Of a DNA stretch of 64,000 bases, positions 56,712-64,000 are shown piece after piece. The notes under the pieces are model-generated. The model saw only the letters and a list, made by a program, of their open reading frames with translations, was not told the DNA's origin and ran no database searches. The number at the start of each line of letters is the position of its first letter. Position 1 is the stretch's first letter. Origin of the DNA: Bacillus marasmi. Its GTDB lineage: Bacteria; Bacillota; Bacilli; Bacillales; Cytobacillaceae. The DNA lies in the NCBI RefSeq assembly GCF_902168435.1, contig NZ_LR656165.1:310001-374000 (forward strand), given 5' to 3'. Made by a program: the position numbers and the translations under genes.

Positions 56712-56821
56712 TTTTCGACATAAATCGGCACAAGAGCCGACACGAAAAACAAGCTACCCACTACCAGATACAAGAGCCGACACGCAAACAAGCTACCCTC
56801 CAACAAATACGAGCCCACCCA

Positions 56822-56863
56822 CAAAAAAAATCCCGATCCACCACAAAATGGACCGGGATTTTC
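56822..56863 (-). terminator. Rho-independent terminator after ytwF
   Basis: Stem AATCCCGATCCA / TGGACCGGGATT (one mismatch), then eight T on the minus strand. Confidence 0.88.
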
Positions 56864-56874
56864 GTGCAATTAAT

Positions 56875-57183
56875 CTAGAGTACAACTTCGCCTTTCCACT
56901 CAAGCATTCCGCCGACCATGTTGCGTACCTTTACGCCATGGTCATGGAGGAACCAGCCAACACTTTCGCTGCGACGGCTTGAACGACAAACAAGGATATA
57001 TTCCTTGTCATCCTCGAAATGATCCAAATTCATCGCAATATCGCCCATCTTAATGTGCTTTGCGCCTGGAATCATTCCTTGGGCAACCTCTTCATCTTCA
57101 CGAACGTCAACGATTTCTAATTGTTCGCCCGCTTCGATTTTTTCCTGCAATTCTTCTGGTGTAATAATATTTAATCCTTCCAT
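56875..57183 (-). CDS. ytwF: Rhodanese-like sulfurtransferase YtwF
   Basis: A 102-residue single-domain rhodanese. The catalytic loop is ILVCRSSRRSE (Cys66), preceded by VDVREDEEVAQGMIPGAKHI. It likely carries persulfide sulfur; acceptor unknown. The ATG at 57181-57183 has AAGGAAG 7 bases upstream; the TTG two codons earlier is too close. Between leuS and the repeats. Confidence 0.92.
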   Translation of the reverse strand: MEGLNIITPEELQEKIEAGEQLEIVDVREDEEVAQGMIPGAKHIKMGDIAMNLDHFEDDKEYILVCRSSRRSESVGWFLHDHGVKVRNMVGGMLEWKGEVVL

Positions 57184-57199
57184 CCCCAAACTTCCTTTC

Positions 57200-57236
57200 T
57201 ATAAAAGGCGGATGATTTGAGCCATCATCCGCCCTA
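57200..57236 (-). terminator. Rho-independent terminator after leuS
   Basis: Stem GGCGGATGAT / ATCATCCGCC (57207-57216, 57224-57233), then TTTTAT on the minus strand. Confidence 0.88.
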
Positions 57237-57276
57237 AATATCATAACTAAAGTTATGAACCCCTTTATTTTACATG

Positions 57277-59691
57277 TTAATTTGCAACAATATTAACTAA
57301 TTTGCCTGGTACGGCGATGACTTTACGAACCGTTTTGCCATCGATTTGTTCTTTCACCTTGTCATCGTGCATCGCAATTTCTTCTAATGCCTCACGAGTT
57401 GCGTCTGAAGGCACGAATAATTTTGCTTTTACTTTACCGTTAATTTGAACGACAATTTCCACTTCGTCATCAACAAGCTTTGCTTCGTCATATGCTGGCC
57501 AGCCTTCGTAAGAAAGTGTTCTTTCATGACCAAGTTTTTCCCAAAGCTCTTCAGAAACGTGTGGCGCAATCGGCGCTAGCATTTTAACAAAGCCTTCAGC
57601 GAAATGTTTTGGTAAAACTTCAGCTTTATATGCCTCATTAATAAATACCATCATTTGTGAAATAGCTGTATTGAAGCGAAGACCTTCGTAGTCCTCAGTT
57701 ACCTTCTTAACAGTTTGATGGTAAACCTTTTCTAGAGTAGCGTCTTCACTTTGGACGATTTTTGCACTTAGGTCACCATTGTCCTCAATAAACAAGCGCC
57801 AAATTCGATCTAAGAAACGACGAGAACCGTCTAGGCCATTTGTCGACCAAGCAATGGAAGCATCAAGTGGACCCATGAACATTTCGTATAAACGTAATGT
57901 ATCCGCACCGTGGCTTGTGACGATATCGTCTGGATTGACGACATTACCTTTTGATTTACTCATTTTTTCGTTATTTTCACCAAGAATCATTCCTTGGTTA
58001 AATAGCTTTTGGAATGGTTCCTTTGTAGGTACCACACCGATATCATATAGGAATTTGTGCCAGAAACGAGCATACAATAAGTGAAGCACGGCATGCTCCG
58101 CTCCACCGATATAAATATCAACAGGCAGCCATTCGTTTAATTTTTCAGCCGAGGCTAACGCATCTTGATTGTTTGGATCGATATAGCGCAAATAGTACCA
58201 ACAGCTACCAGCCCATTGTGGCATCGTGTTCGTTTCACGACGACCTTTTTTCCCTGTTTCAGGGTCGACAACGTTCACCCAATCAGAGATAATCGCAAGT
58301 GGTGATTCGCCTGTTCCGGATGGCTTGATTTCAGTTGTTTTAGGTAGCACTAATGGTAGCTCTTCCTCTGGAACAGCTGACATGGTGCCATCTTCCCAAT
58401 GGATGATAGGAATTGGTTCGCCCCAATAACGCTGACGGCTGAATAACCAGTCGCGCAAGCGGTAAGTTACCTTCTTTGTACCGATACCTTTTTCCTCTAA
58501 CCAAGCGATCATGGCAGCAATACCGTCAGTCTTGTTCATTCCATCTAAGAATCCAGAATTAACATGTGGACCATCGCCAGTAAAGGCCTCTTCCGTTACA
58601 TCGCCACCAGCTAAAACTTCGATAATTGGCAGCTCGAACACTTTAGCAAACTCATAATCTCGTTCGTCATGAGCTGGAACGGCCATAATCGCACCGCTGC
58701 CATAGCTCATCAAGACATAATCAGCAATCCAGATTGGCATTTTCGCGTCATTGACTGGATTCACTGCATAAGCTCCTGTGAACACACCTGTTTTTTCTTT
58801 TGCTAGATCAGTTCGTTCTAAGTCACTCTTGCTCTTAATTTTATCTAAATAGGCTGCAACCGCGTCGCGTTGTTCTGCAGTCGTAATTTCACTTACTAAT
58901 GGATGCTCTGGAGCAAGCACACAGTATGTTGCACCAAACAGAGTATCTGGACGAGTTGTGAACACGGTGAAGGATTCACTGTGTCCATCGATTCCAAATG
59001 TTACTTCGGCTCCTTCTGAACGGCCAATCCAATTGCGTTGCATTTCTTTAATGCTTTCAGGCCAATCAACCTCTTCAAGATCCTCTAACAAACGATCTGC
59101 ATAAGCGGTAATGCGAAGCATCCACTGCTTCATCGGACGGCGTTCAACTGGATGACCACCACGTTCGCTTTTTCCATCAATAACTTCTTCATTTGCTAAA
59201 ACAGTTCCAAGTGCTGGGCACCAGTTTACAGCAACTTCATCAATATAGGCTAAGCCGCGCTTATACAATTGTAAGAAGATCCATTGTGTCCATTTATAAT
59301 AGTTTGGATCAGTTGTGTTGACTTCACGGTCCCAATCATAGGAAAATCCTAGTGCCTTGATTTGGCGACGGAAATTATCAATATTTTGCTTTGTAAATTC
59401 AGCAGGGTCATTGCCTGTGTCAAGTGCATATTGCTCGGCAGGTAGACCAAACGCATCCCAGCCCATTGGGTGCAATACGTTATAGCCTTGCATGCGTTTT
59501 AGTCTTGAAAGAATGTCTGTTGCGGTATAGCCTTCTGGGTGTCCAACATGTAAGCCTGCTCCTGAAGGATATGGGAACATGTCTAACGCATAGAATTTGC
59601 GTTTTCCCTTTTCTTCGCTTGTTTTAAACGTTTTATTTTCTTCCCAATACGTTTGCCATTTTTTTTCAATCTCCTGATGATTGAAACTCAT
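57277..59691 (-). CDS. leuS: Leucyl-tRNA synthetase
   Basis: An 804-residue class I synthetase. The HIGH motif is in [15 protein letters not shown] (about residue 45), the editing domain is at about 220-410 ([20 protein letters not shown]), and the KMSKS loop is [13 protein letters not shown] (about 576). The C-terminal domain ends near [11 protein letters not shown]. Length is typical of Bacillus LeuRS. GGAGG lies before the ATG. Controlled by the T-box leader upstream. Confidence 0.99.
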   Translation of the reverse strand: MSFNHQEIEKKWQTYWEENKTFKTSEEKGKRKFYALDMFPYPSGAGLHVGHPEGYTATDILSRLKRMQGYNVLHPMGWDAFGLPAEQYALDTGNDPAEFTKQNIDNFRRQIKALGFSYDWDREVNTTDPNYYKWTQWIFLQLYKRGLAYIDEVAVNWCPALGTVLANEEVIDGKSERGGHPVERRPMKQWMLRITAYADRLLEDLEEVDWPESIKEMQRNWIGRSEGAEVTFGIDGHSESFTVFTTRPDTLFGATYCVLAPEHPLVSEITTAEQRDAVAAYLDKIKSKSDLERTDLAKEKTGVFTGAYAVNPVNDAKMPIWIADYVLMSYGSGAIMAVPAHDERDYEFAKVFELPIIEVLAGGDVTEEAFTGDGPHVNSGFLDGMNKTDGIAAMIAWLEEKGIGTKKVTYRLRDWLFSRQRYWGEPIPIIHWEDGTMSAVPEEELPLVLPKTTEIKPSGTGESPLAIISDWVNVVDPETGKKGRRETNTMPQWAGSCWYYLRYIDPNNQDALASAEKLNEWLPVDIYIGGAEHAVLHLLYARFWHKFLYDIGVVPTKEPFQKLFNQGMILGENNEKMSKSKGNVVNPDDIVTSHGADTLRLYEMFMGPLDASIAWSTNGLDGSRRFLDRIWRLFIEDNGDLSAKIVQSEDATLEKVYHQTVKKVTEDYEGLRFNTAISQMMVFINEAYKAEVLPKHFAEGFVKMLAPIAPHVSEELWEKLGHERTLSYEGWPAYDEAKLVDDEVEIVVQINGKVKAKLFVPSDATREALEEIAMHDDKVKEQIDGKTVRKVIAVPGKLVNIVAN

Positions 59692-59835
59692 AGGTTTTTT
59701 CCTCCTATTTTCTATATGTATAGTTTTTTTATTTTTGCTGTTTTAATTTGCCGGTTGATTTCCTCTCCAGGCGCTTCACACCAATCAACCTCTTGTAACT
59801 CAAATAGTCAACAAATACTATATCAAATTACAAAA

Positions 59836-60080
59836 AAACCCCTCATCCCAAAATAGGGACGAGAGGTCTGATTATATCTCCCGCGGTACCACCCACATTA
59901 GTGTATACACACTCACTTCATACATCCTTAACGCGGAGAACGGCAAGTACTACTAATCTTTCACACCTGCGACTCGAAGGCGAGTTCATGAAGGGCCTGA
60001 TTGACTTGCACCAAACGTCAACTCTCTAAAGCAGGCTTACTAGCATTACTACTCCTTGTCCATGTCTTTAATCAAACTAT
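59836..60080 (-). ncRNA. T-box leader of leuS
   Basis: On the minus strand the antiterminator sequence GGGTGGTACCGCGG lies at 59881-59894, followed by a terminator: CCTCTCGTCCC pairs with GGGATGAGG (59838-59866), then TTTTTTTG. Upstream, a large stem region with GGAGTAGTAATGCTAGTAAG is typical of T-box stem I. It should respond to uncharged tRNA-Leu. The stretch 59692-59835 between the terminator and leuS has only the binding site as a clear feature. Confidence 0.92.
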
Positions 60081-60086
60081 AACGCT

Positions 60087-60115
60087 ATTGTATAAAATTT
60101 CCCTTTCACATGCAA
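60087..60115 (-). promoter_or_regulatory. SigA promoter for leuS
   Basis: On the minus strand TTGCAT (60110-60115) and TACAAT (60087-60092), 17 bases apart, just before the T-box leader. Confidence 0.68.
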
Positions 60116-60216
60116 GTCTTGTCAAGCTAGCATCTAAAAAGGTACTACATATTGTATGCTGGGCACCAGGATACGTGCGCCACACAGTCTTTATTTTTCC
60201 AGAAAAATAATGATTA

Positions 60217-61407
60217 TTAAGATGCTTTCACGGAGATTTCGGTATTCTTAATAATTTTTCTATCAAAAACAAAAGTACTAATTAATGAAAGTAAAAATAA
60301 CCCCATCATCACAATAAAAAGTGTATGCATATCATAAAAATCAACTAGCATTCCACCGATAATAGGACCAAGCATTCTTCCACCTGTTGCAGCACTATTG
60401 GCGATTCCCTGAAAAAATCCTTCCCTACCAGGAGGTGCCAATTTGTCTGCAATCGTCGGCACGGCTGGCCATACGAGCATTTCTCCAATTGTCATGATTA
60501 CCATTGCGATGGCAAATCCCGAAAAGTTGCTTGCTTCGGATGCAATCCAAAAGGCTAAGGCAAAAATAATCGTGCCAATCACGATTTGTGACTTTACTGT
60601 TTTCGCAAACACTATCACCAGTCTGTTCAATAATGGTTGACCTAATACAATTAACGCCCCATTAATCGTCCATAAATAGCTATATTGTCTTAAGCTGATT
60701 CCCATTTCTTGAGTATATGGAGCAACAGTTGCTTGCCATTGACTGTAACCAATCCAGCAGAGCAGGTATCCGAAGCATAGAATGAGTAATGCCGTTAACT
60801 TCGGATTAACATTGCGAATTGAGGTTGTACGAGCCTCTTTCACTTCAGAAACAGCTTGCGGACGATCCATCCCTTTATAGCCAAACACGGCTATTACTAG
60901 AAACACTACATACAAGACAGCGTTGGCAATGAAAATCCACTGAAATGAAATGGCCGCCACCATTCCACCAAAAGCAGAACCAACAGCGACTCCTAAATTT
61001 GAAGCCACGTAAATCGCGTTAAAAGCCCTTCTGCCACCTTCCTTCCAGACAGATCCCGCCATCGCGTACATCGAAGGAAAAATCATCCCTGTGCCAAAAC
61101 CGATAATCGTTAGAAAAATAACATAATGAGGCCAGGTATTCCAAAAGGTCAAACCGATAAGAGCTATTAAAGTTAACACAATTCCTGATAAAATCGAGCG
61201 GTACCCGCCGAGGCGATCGAATAGTCGACCACCGAGCAAATTACCGATGACACTTGCTCCCGAATTTAACATTAAAACAATGCCTGCCACTGTTAAGGAC
61301 TTATCTAAATGTTCATGAATATATATCGAGTTTAACGGCCATAAAAATGAAGCACCCGTGACATTAACCGCCATCCCGATTACTAACAACCAAACTGCGC
61401 GTGGCAT
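60217..61407 (-). CDS. yttB: MFS transporter (YttB-like)
   Basis: A 396-residue membrane protein with 12 predicted helices. The MFS motif A is seen as GGRLFDRLGGYRS between helices 2 and 3, and FGTGMIFPSMYAMAG lies further on. Drug or metabolite export is typical of this branch (DHA1-like), but the substrate cannot be read. GGGGA lies 8 bases before the ATG at 61405-61407; the longer frame has no site. B. subtilis has yttB next to leuS, which supports the name. Confidence 0.87.
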   Translation of the reverse strand: MPRAVWLLVIGMAVNVTGASFLWPLNSIYIHEHLDKSLTVAGIVLMLNSGASVIGNLLGGRLFDRLGGYRSILSGIVLTLIALIGLTFWNTWPHYVIFLTIIGFGTGMIFPSMYAMAGSVWKEGGRRAFNAIYVASNLGVAVGSAFGGMVAAISFQWIFIANAVLYVVFLVIAVFGYKGMDRPQAVSEVKEARTTSIRNVNPKLTALLILCFGYLLCWIGYSQWQATVAPYTQEMGISLRQYSYLWTINGALIVLGQPLLNRLVIVFAKTVKSQIVIGTIIFALAFWIASEASNFSGFAIAMVIMTIGEMLVWPAVPTIADKLAPPGREGFFQGIANSAATGGRMLGPIIGGMLVDFYDMHTLFIVMMGLFLLSLISTFVFDRKIIKNTEISVKAS

Positions 61408-61644
61408 AACTATTTCCCCTTCATATGAAAAGCGCAAGCACAAAAATGCTTACGCTGAACGTCAATGTTTTTATATTAAAATAATATTATTCCTTTTCAT
61501 TGTGCTTGGCAATAGCTTTTCTTACCGTCATAATCTTCAGTTAATCAGTGACTTTTTCCATTGACGAAACGTCATGAATTTGTCACAATTACTGCATATG
61601 AAGTGTCTAGCACAAGCTCCAAGGAGCTTCTGCTTTTCTCATAA

Positions 61645-61681
61645 GAAAACACCAGGTAACCGCCATTACCTAGTGTTTTCG
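61645..61681 (-). terminator. Probable terminator after nrfA
   Basis: Stem AAAACACTAGGTAA / TTACCTGGTGTTTT with a GGCGG-containing loop, ten bases after the stop; on the minus strand the tail is TTTTCTTATG. The rest of the gap 61408-61644 shows no clear signal. Confidence 0.75.
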
Positions 61682-61690
61682 ATAACGATA

Positions 61691-63133
61691 TTATTTTTTT
61701 GCAGCTGGTGCTGCAGCAGGCTGTTGACCTGGGAAGTAAGAATTAATTGCATGATCTTTCTTTTTCTTATGATCAGTTTCGCCAAAGACAGCCTGTTTTG
61801 CTTTTTCAATTTCTCCATCTAATTCTTCAAGGCTAACACCTTTTTTCACTAACTCTTCTGTTGCAATCTTGATTGCTTTATTTGATTCAGTGATTGATGT
61901 CTTTAAAGAATCCATAGATCCTTGTGGATTGTGGAATCCAGCAGAGTTTTCCGCCGCAATAATATCCCAGAACCATTGACCTTTACGAACATGATTTTGT
62001 GCTTCTTTAATCTTATCTGCACTTACTCCAGAAATAATCATTTTATTTACATAGTAGTGTGCTTCTGTTGAAATGTCTTGTGCTTCATGTAAAGCAGAAA
62101 CGTTTGTTTCTTGAATTTCTTCAACTGTTGCTTTTAATTCTTCAAGATCGCGGTTTGTATGACATGTTCCGCAAGAAGTATCCATTGTCTTAAGTGGTGA
62201 AGTCCAATAGTGAGAGCTAATTTTCTTCTTGCCGTCTGCACGCTCGTAAGGCATATGACAGTCTGCGCAAGTTACGCCAGCTTTACCGTGTGGACCTGAC
62301 ATATGTGTTTCAAACTCTGGATGCTGAGATTTTAATGTTGGTGTACCAGAAACGTTGTGAATCCAGTCTTTTTCAAAGCCTTCTGCTTTAGCAGTAGTTT
62401 CATAGTATTCATACATGTCTTCAGGTTTAAATCCATTATCCCAAGGATATGTTACTTCACTATTTGTAGCGTCGAAGTAGTACTCTACGTGACACTGACC
62501 ACATACATAGTTACGCATGTCATTCTTTGTAGGGTTTGATAGATCATAGCCTGCTGATTCCATAGCTTTTGTAAAGCTAGGACGTGTTACACGTAAATCC
62601 ATTGTTTCAGGGTCATGGCAGTCAGAACATCCGATTGGTGAGTGACCCATGCTTTCTGCTTTAGGCCAAATTTCACTGTTGAAGTTTCCTCCCCAGTAAT
62701 CATCGCCCATTTCTTCAATCATATGTGGAACTGCTGTAGATTTACATGTTAAACATGAACCTACTGATTTATCATTAATACGAGCGATCGCACGAATATC
62801 TTCGTTTGCATAAATATGGCCACGCTCTTCATTATATTCAGTCGCAAATCCATATCCATTAAATAGGACTGGTAGTAATGGCTCTTTATCTTCTTCATAC
62901 TTGCTTCGTTTTTCAGAACCACCGAATTTTGTATCTTCCATTTTTTCGTTCTTTTTGTAGCTGTCATATTGAAGCGGGAATAAATCCTTAAACGCCTCAT
63001 TACTAATTTCATCTTTTGCTAAGCCAGTTTTTAACTCTTCAGCATTCTTTGTATTTTCAGCCCCTGAGCAGCCAGCAATTAGCATAATGACAGCGACTAG
63101 GCTGATATAGACCCAATGTAGTTTCCTAGCCAT
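61691..63133 (-). CDS. nrfA: Ammonia-forming cytochrome c nitrite reductase NrfA
   Basis: A 480-residue pentahaem enzyme that reduces nitrite to ammonium with six electrons outside the cell. The active-site haem has lysine ligation, CLTCK (Cys127-Lys131). The four others are CSDCH-type: GCSDCH (169-173), CGQCH (211-215), CADCH (289-293), CGTCH (321-325). HVEYYF and KSQHPEF hold the likely active-site Tyr and His. The lipobox LIAGC (Cys22) suggests a lipid anchor, as expected in a Gram-positive without periplasm. It overlaps nrfH by eight bases. A long charged C-terminal helix and an Ala/Pro tail follow. Confidence 0.97.
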   Translation of the reverse strand: MARKLHWVYISLVAVIMLIAGCSGAENTKNAEELKTGLAKDEISNEAFKDLFPLQYDSYKKNEKMEDTKFGGSEKRSKYEEDKEPLLPVLFNGYGFATEYNEERGHIYANEDIRAIARINDKSVGSCLTCKSTAVPHMIEEMGDDYWGGNFNSEIWPKAESMGHSPIGCSDCHDPETMDLRVTRPSFTKAMESAGYDLSNPTKNDMRNYVCGQCHVEYYFDATNSEVTYPWDNGFKPEDMYEYYETTAKAEGFEKDWIHNVSGTPTLKSQHPEFETHMSGPHGKAGVTCADCHMPYERADGKKKISSHYWTSPLKTMDTSCGTCHTNRDLEELKATVEEIQETNVSALHEAQDISTEAHYYVNKMIISGVSADKIKEAQNHVRKGQWFWDIIAAENSAGFHNPQGSMDSLKTSITESNKAIKIATEELVKKGVSLEELDGEIEKAKQAVFGETDHKKKKDHAINSYFPGQQPAAAPAAKK

Positions 63134-63659
63134 TGTTTATAGAACCTCCCTTATCTTCTAATAACTCTCCCGGTTTTGGTGCTTTGTAGAAATCTTCTGT
63201 TTTAAAGCCTTTTCCATGCGGTACTGATTGATGACACTTAATACAGCTTTCTTTTACATCATGAGAAACATTATCTAAAGTGCTTGAATGGCAACTCACG
63301 CAGTTTGAATTGATCGCTTCCTCTGAACCTTGAGTTGGATGTAGGACCTCTGGGATTTTTGATTCCCCTAAACTATTAAAGTAAACGTGTCCAATCCCTG
63401 ATTTAGCTTTGAATGTATATTTACTAACTAAGGAATCGTGTGGTAAGTGGCAATCAGCACACGCTAATTCAGCATGAGTAGAATCTACGAATGAATCATA
63501 AACATTGTTCATGATATGACAGCTCTTACAAAACTCCGCAGAATCTGTATACGCTAATGTTTTCGCAGTGACCACCGACGCGATAATCCCAACAAACAAA
63601 CCAATAACCAGCAGCAAGCGTTTATCAATTGCCAGCAACTTTTTCAACATGTTTTTCAC
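63126..63659 (-). CDS. nrfH: Tetrahaem cytochrome c NrfH, quinol dehydrogenase for NrfA
   Basis: A 177-residue NapC/NirT-family protein. One N-terminal membrane helix (about 14-32) anchors it. Four CxxCH haem sites are at 44-48, 67-71, 120-124 and 139-143; the first is CKSCHIM, with the Met50 that serves as axial ligand in NrfH. It takes electrons from menaquinol and hands them to NrfA. AGGTG lies before the ATG. The overlap with nrfA implies coupled translation. Confidence 0.97.
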   Translation of the reverse strand: MKNMLKKLLAIDKRLLLVIGLFVGIIASVVTAKTLAYTDSAEFCKSCHIMNNVYDSFVDSTHAELACADCHLPHDSLVSKYTFKAKSGIGHVYFNSLGESKIPEVLHPTQGSEEAINSNCVSCHSSTLDNVSHDVKESCIKCHQSVPHGKGFKTEDFYKAPKPGELLEDKGGSINNG

Positions 63660-63716
63660 CTCCCCAGAAATTTAAAAAATATCTATTAAAACACTTAAAA
63701 GGTGCTCTAACCAAAG

Positions 63717-64000
63717 TTATTGAAGCTTTTCTATCATCTCTATTAATTTCTTTTTCGTCGTCGGTCCAGAGAACCGCTCGCGTATGATTCCTTTTTCATC
63801 GATAATAATCGTTTCTGGCTGACCAACCACATTGTAGGACTTTGCGGCTTCCTCTTTCGTATCAAGCAAGTATGTTAGCTTCGAACCATTTTCGTTAATA
63901 TATTTGTTTACGCGTTTACTAGTTTCGCCTTTTGCTAAAATCAATAATTTGGCATCGTGATATTCAGTACCAAATGCTTCTAACTCAGGTGCTTCCTCAA
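63717..64000 (-). CDS. ResA/TlpA-like thioredoxin, C-terminal part; N-terminus outside window
   Basis: The last 94 residues of a thioredoxin-fold protein; the frame continues past the right edge, so no start is assigned. EEAPELEAF is typical of the helix after the CxxC site of TlpA/ResA, and YNVVGQPETIIIDEKGII holds the cis-Pro loop and beta strand of this branch. Next to nrfHA it likely keeps haem-binding cysteines reduced for cytochrome c maturation. The CxxC itself is not in the window. It ends 57 bases before nrfH. Confidence 0.88.
   Translation of the reverse strand, partial: EEAPELEAFGTEYHDAKLLILAKGETSKRVNKYINENGSKLTYLLDTKEEAAKSYNVVGQPETIIIDEKGIIRERFSGPTTKKKLIEMIEKLQ

Noticed and set aside
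56582-56878. 98-residue plus-strand frame with a seven-residue IYPTFxG repeat
   Set aside because: It reflects the 21-bp DNA repeat, starts at TTG without a binding site, and runs through the ytwF terminator.

Overview
This window is a low-GC Gram-positive chromosome segment from the Bacillaceae. The evidence is an alpha/beta-type small acid-soluble spore protein, GerW, EzrA, SftA, RefZ, CcpA, T-box leaders on tyrS and leuS, and a gene order that follows the Bacillus subtilis ytfJ-to-leuS region. Respiratory nitrite ammonification genes (nrfHA), absent from B. subtilis 168, and many intergenic repeats suggest a Neobacillus-like soil species; that placement is an inference. Most genes lie on the minus strand. 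No rRNA, tRNA, prophage, insertion sequence or CRISPR array was found.

Layout. 1-9.9 kb (minus): tpx (partial), gerW, ytfI, yteJ, sppA, mbcS, sspA, thiI-nifZ (tRNA thiolation), ezrA (division). 10-18.1 kb: hisJ (+), refZ, dgcP (diguanylate cyclase), rpsD (+) with a leader, a 17-unit repeat array, a NERD-domain protein, and tyrS with its T-box. 18.6-27.8 kb: a class A penicillin-binding protein (+), acsA (-) facing away from acuABC (+), which control acetyl-CoA synthetase by acetylation, then ccpA. 28-38 kb (mostly minus): aroA, the ytxGHJ stress operon with a SigB-like promoter, an M29 aminopeptidase (+), murC, sftA, ytpQ and ytpP. 38.5-51.6 kb: a lipoprotein, a DUF84 NTPase, ytoP, ytzB, trmB, ytzH, ytmP, amyX, ytlR, thpR, dat, pepV, ytzE and an RsuA-type pseudouridine synthase. 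51.7-64 kb: a heptad-repeat protein, ytgP/murJ, ytfP, the largest repeat array, a Cse60-like protein, ytwF, leuS with its T-box, an MFS transporter, nrfA-nrfH, and the end of a ResA/TlpA-like thioredoxin.

The most unusual content is between genes. Four tandem arrays (14.9-15.8, 32.1-32.4, 47.4-47.7 and 55.4-56.3 kb; 17, 5, 5 and 17 units) share a 50-54 bp unit that begins GTRCCCT and ends AGGGYACTTA, so each unit and each unit junction can fold into a hairpin. Three of the four lie between convergent genes, and the fourth runs into the stop codon of dat. At least three further repeat types (ATAAGCGGA hairpins, 21-bp TTTATCCGA repeats, ATATGCACA motifs) and three dispersed element families (AAAAGCGGAAGCGG...GCTAGAC, GGGACA...terminator, and a GGCACGTG palindrome) fill other gaps. 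This layered set of intergenic hairpin repeats is the best candidate for something undescribed.

Start codons were chosen by ribosome-binding-site spacing and known family lengths, so several differ from the longest open frame. Nine genes appear to use TTG or GTG.
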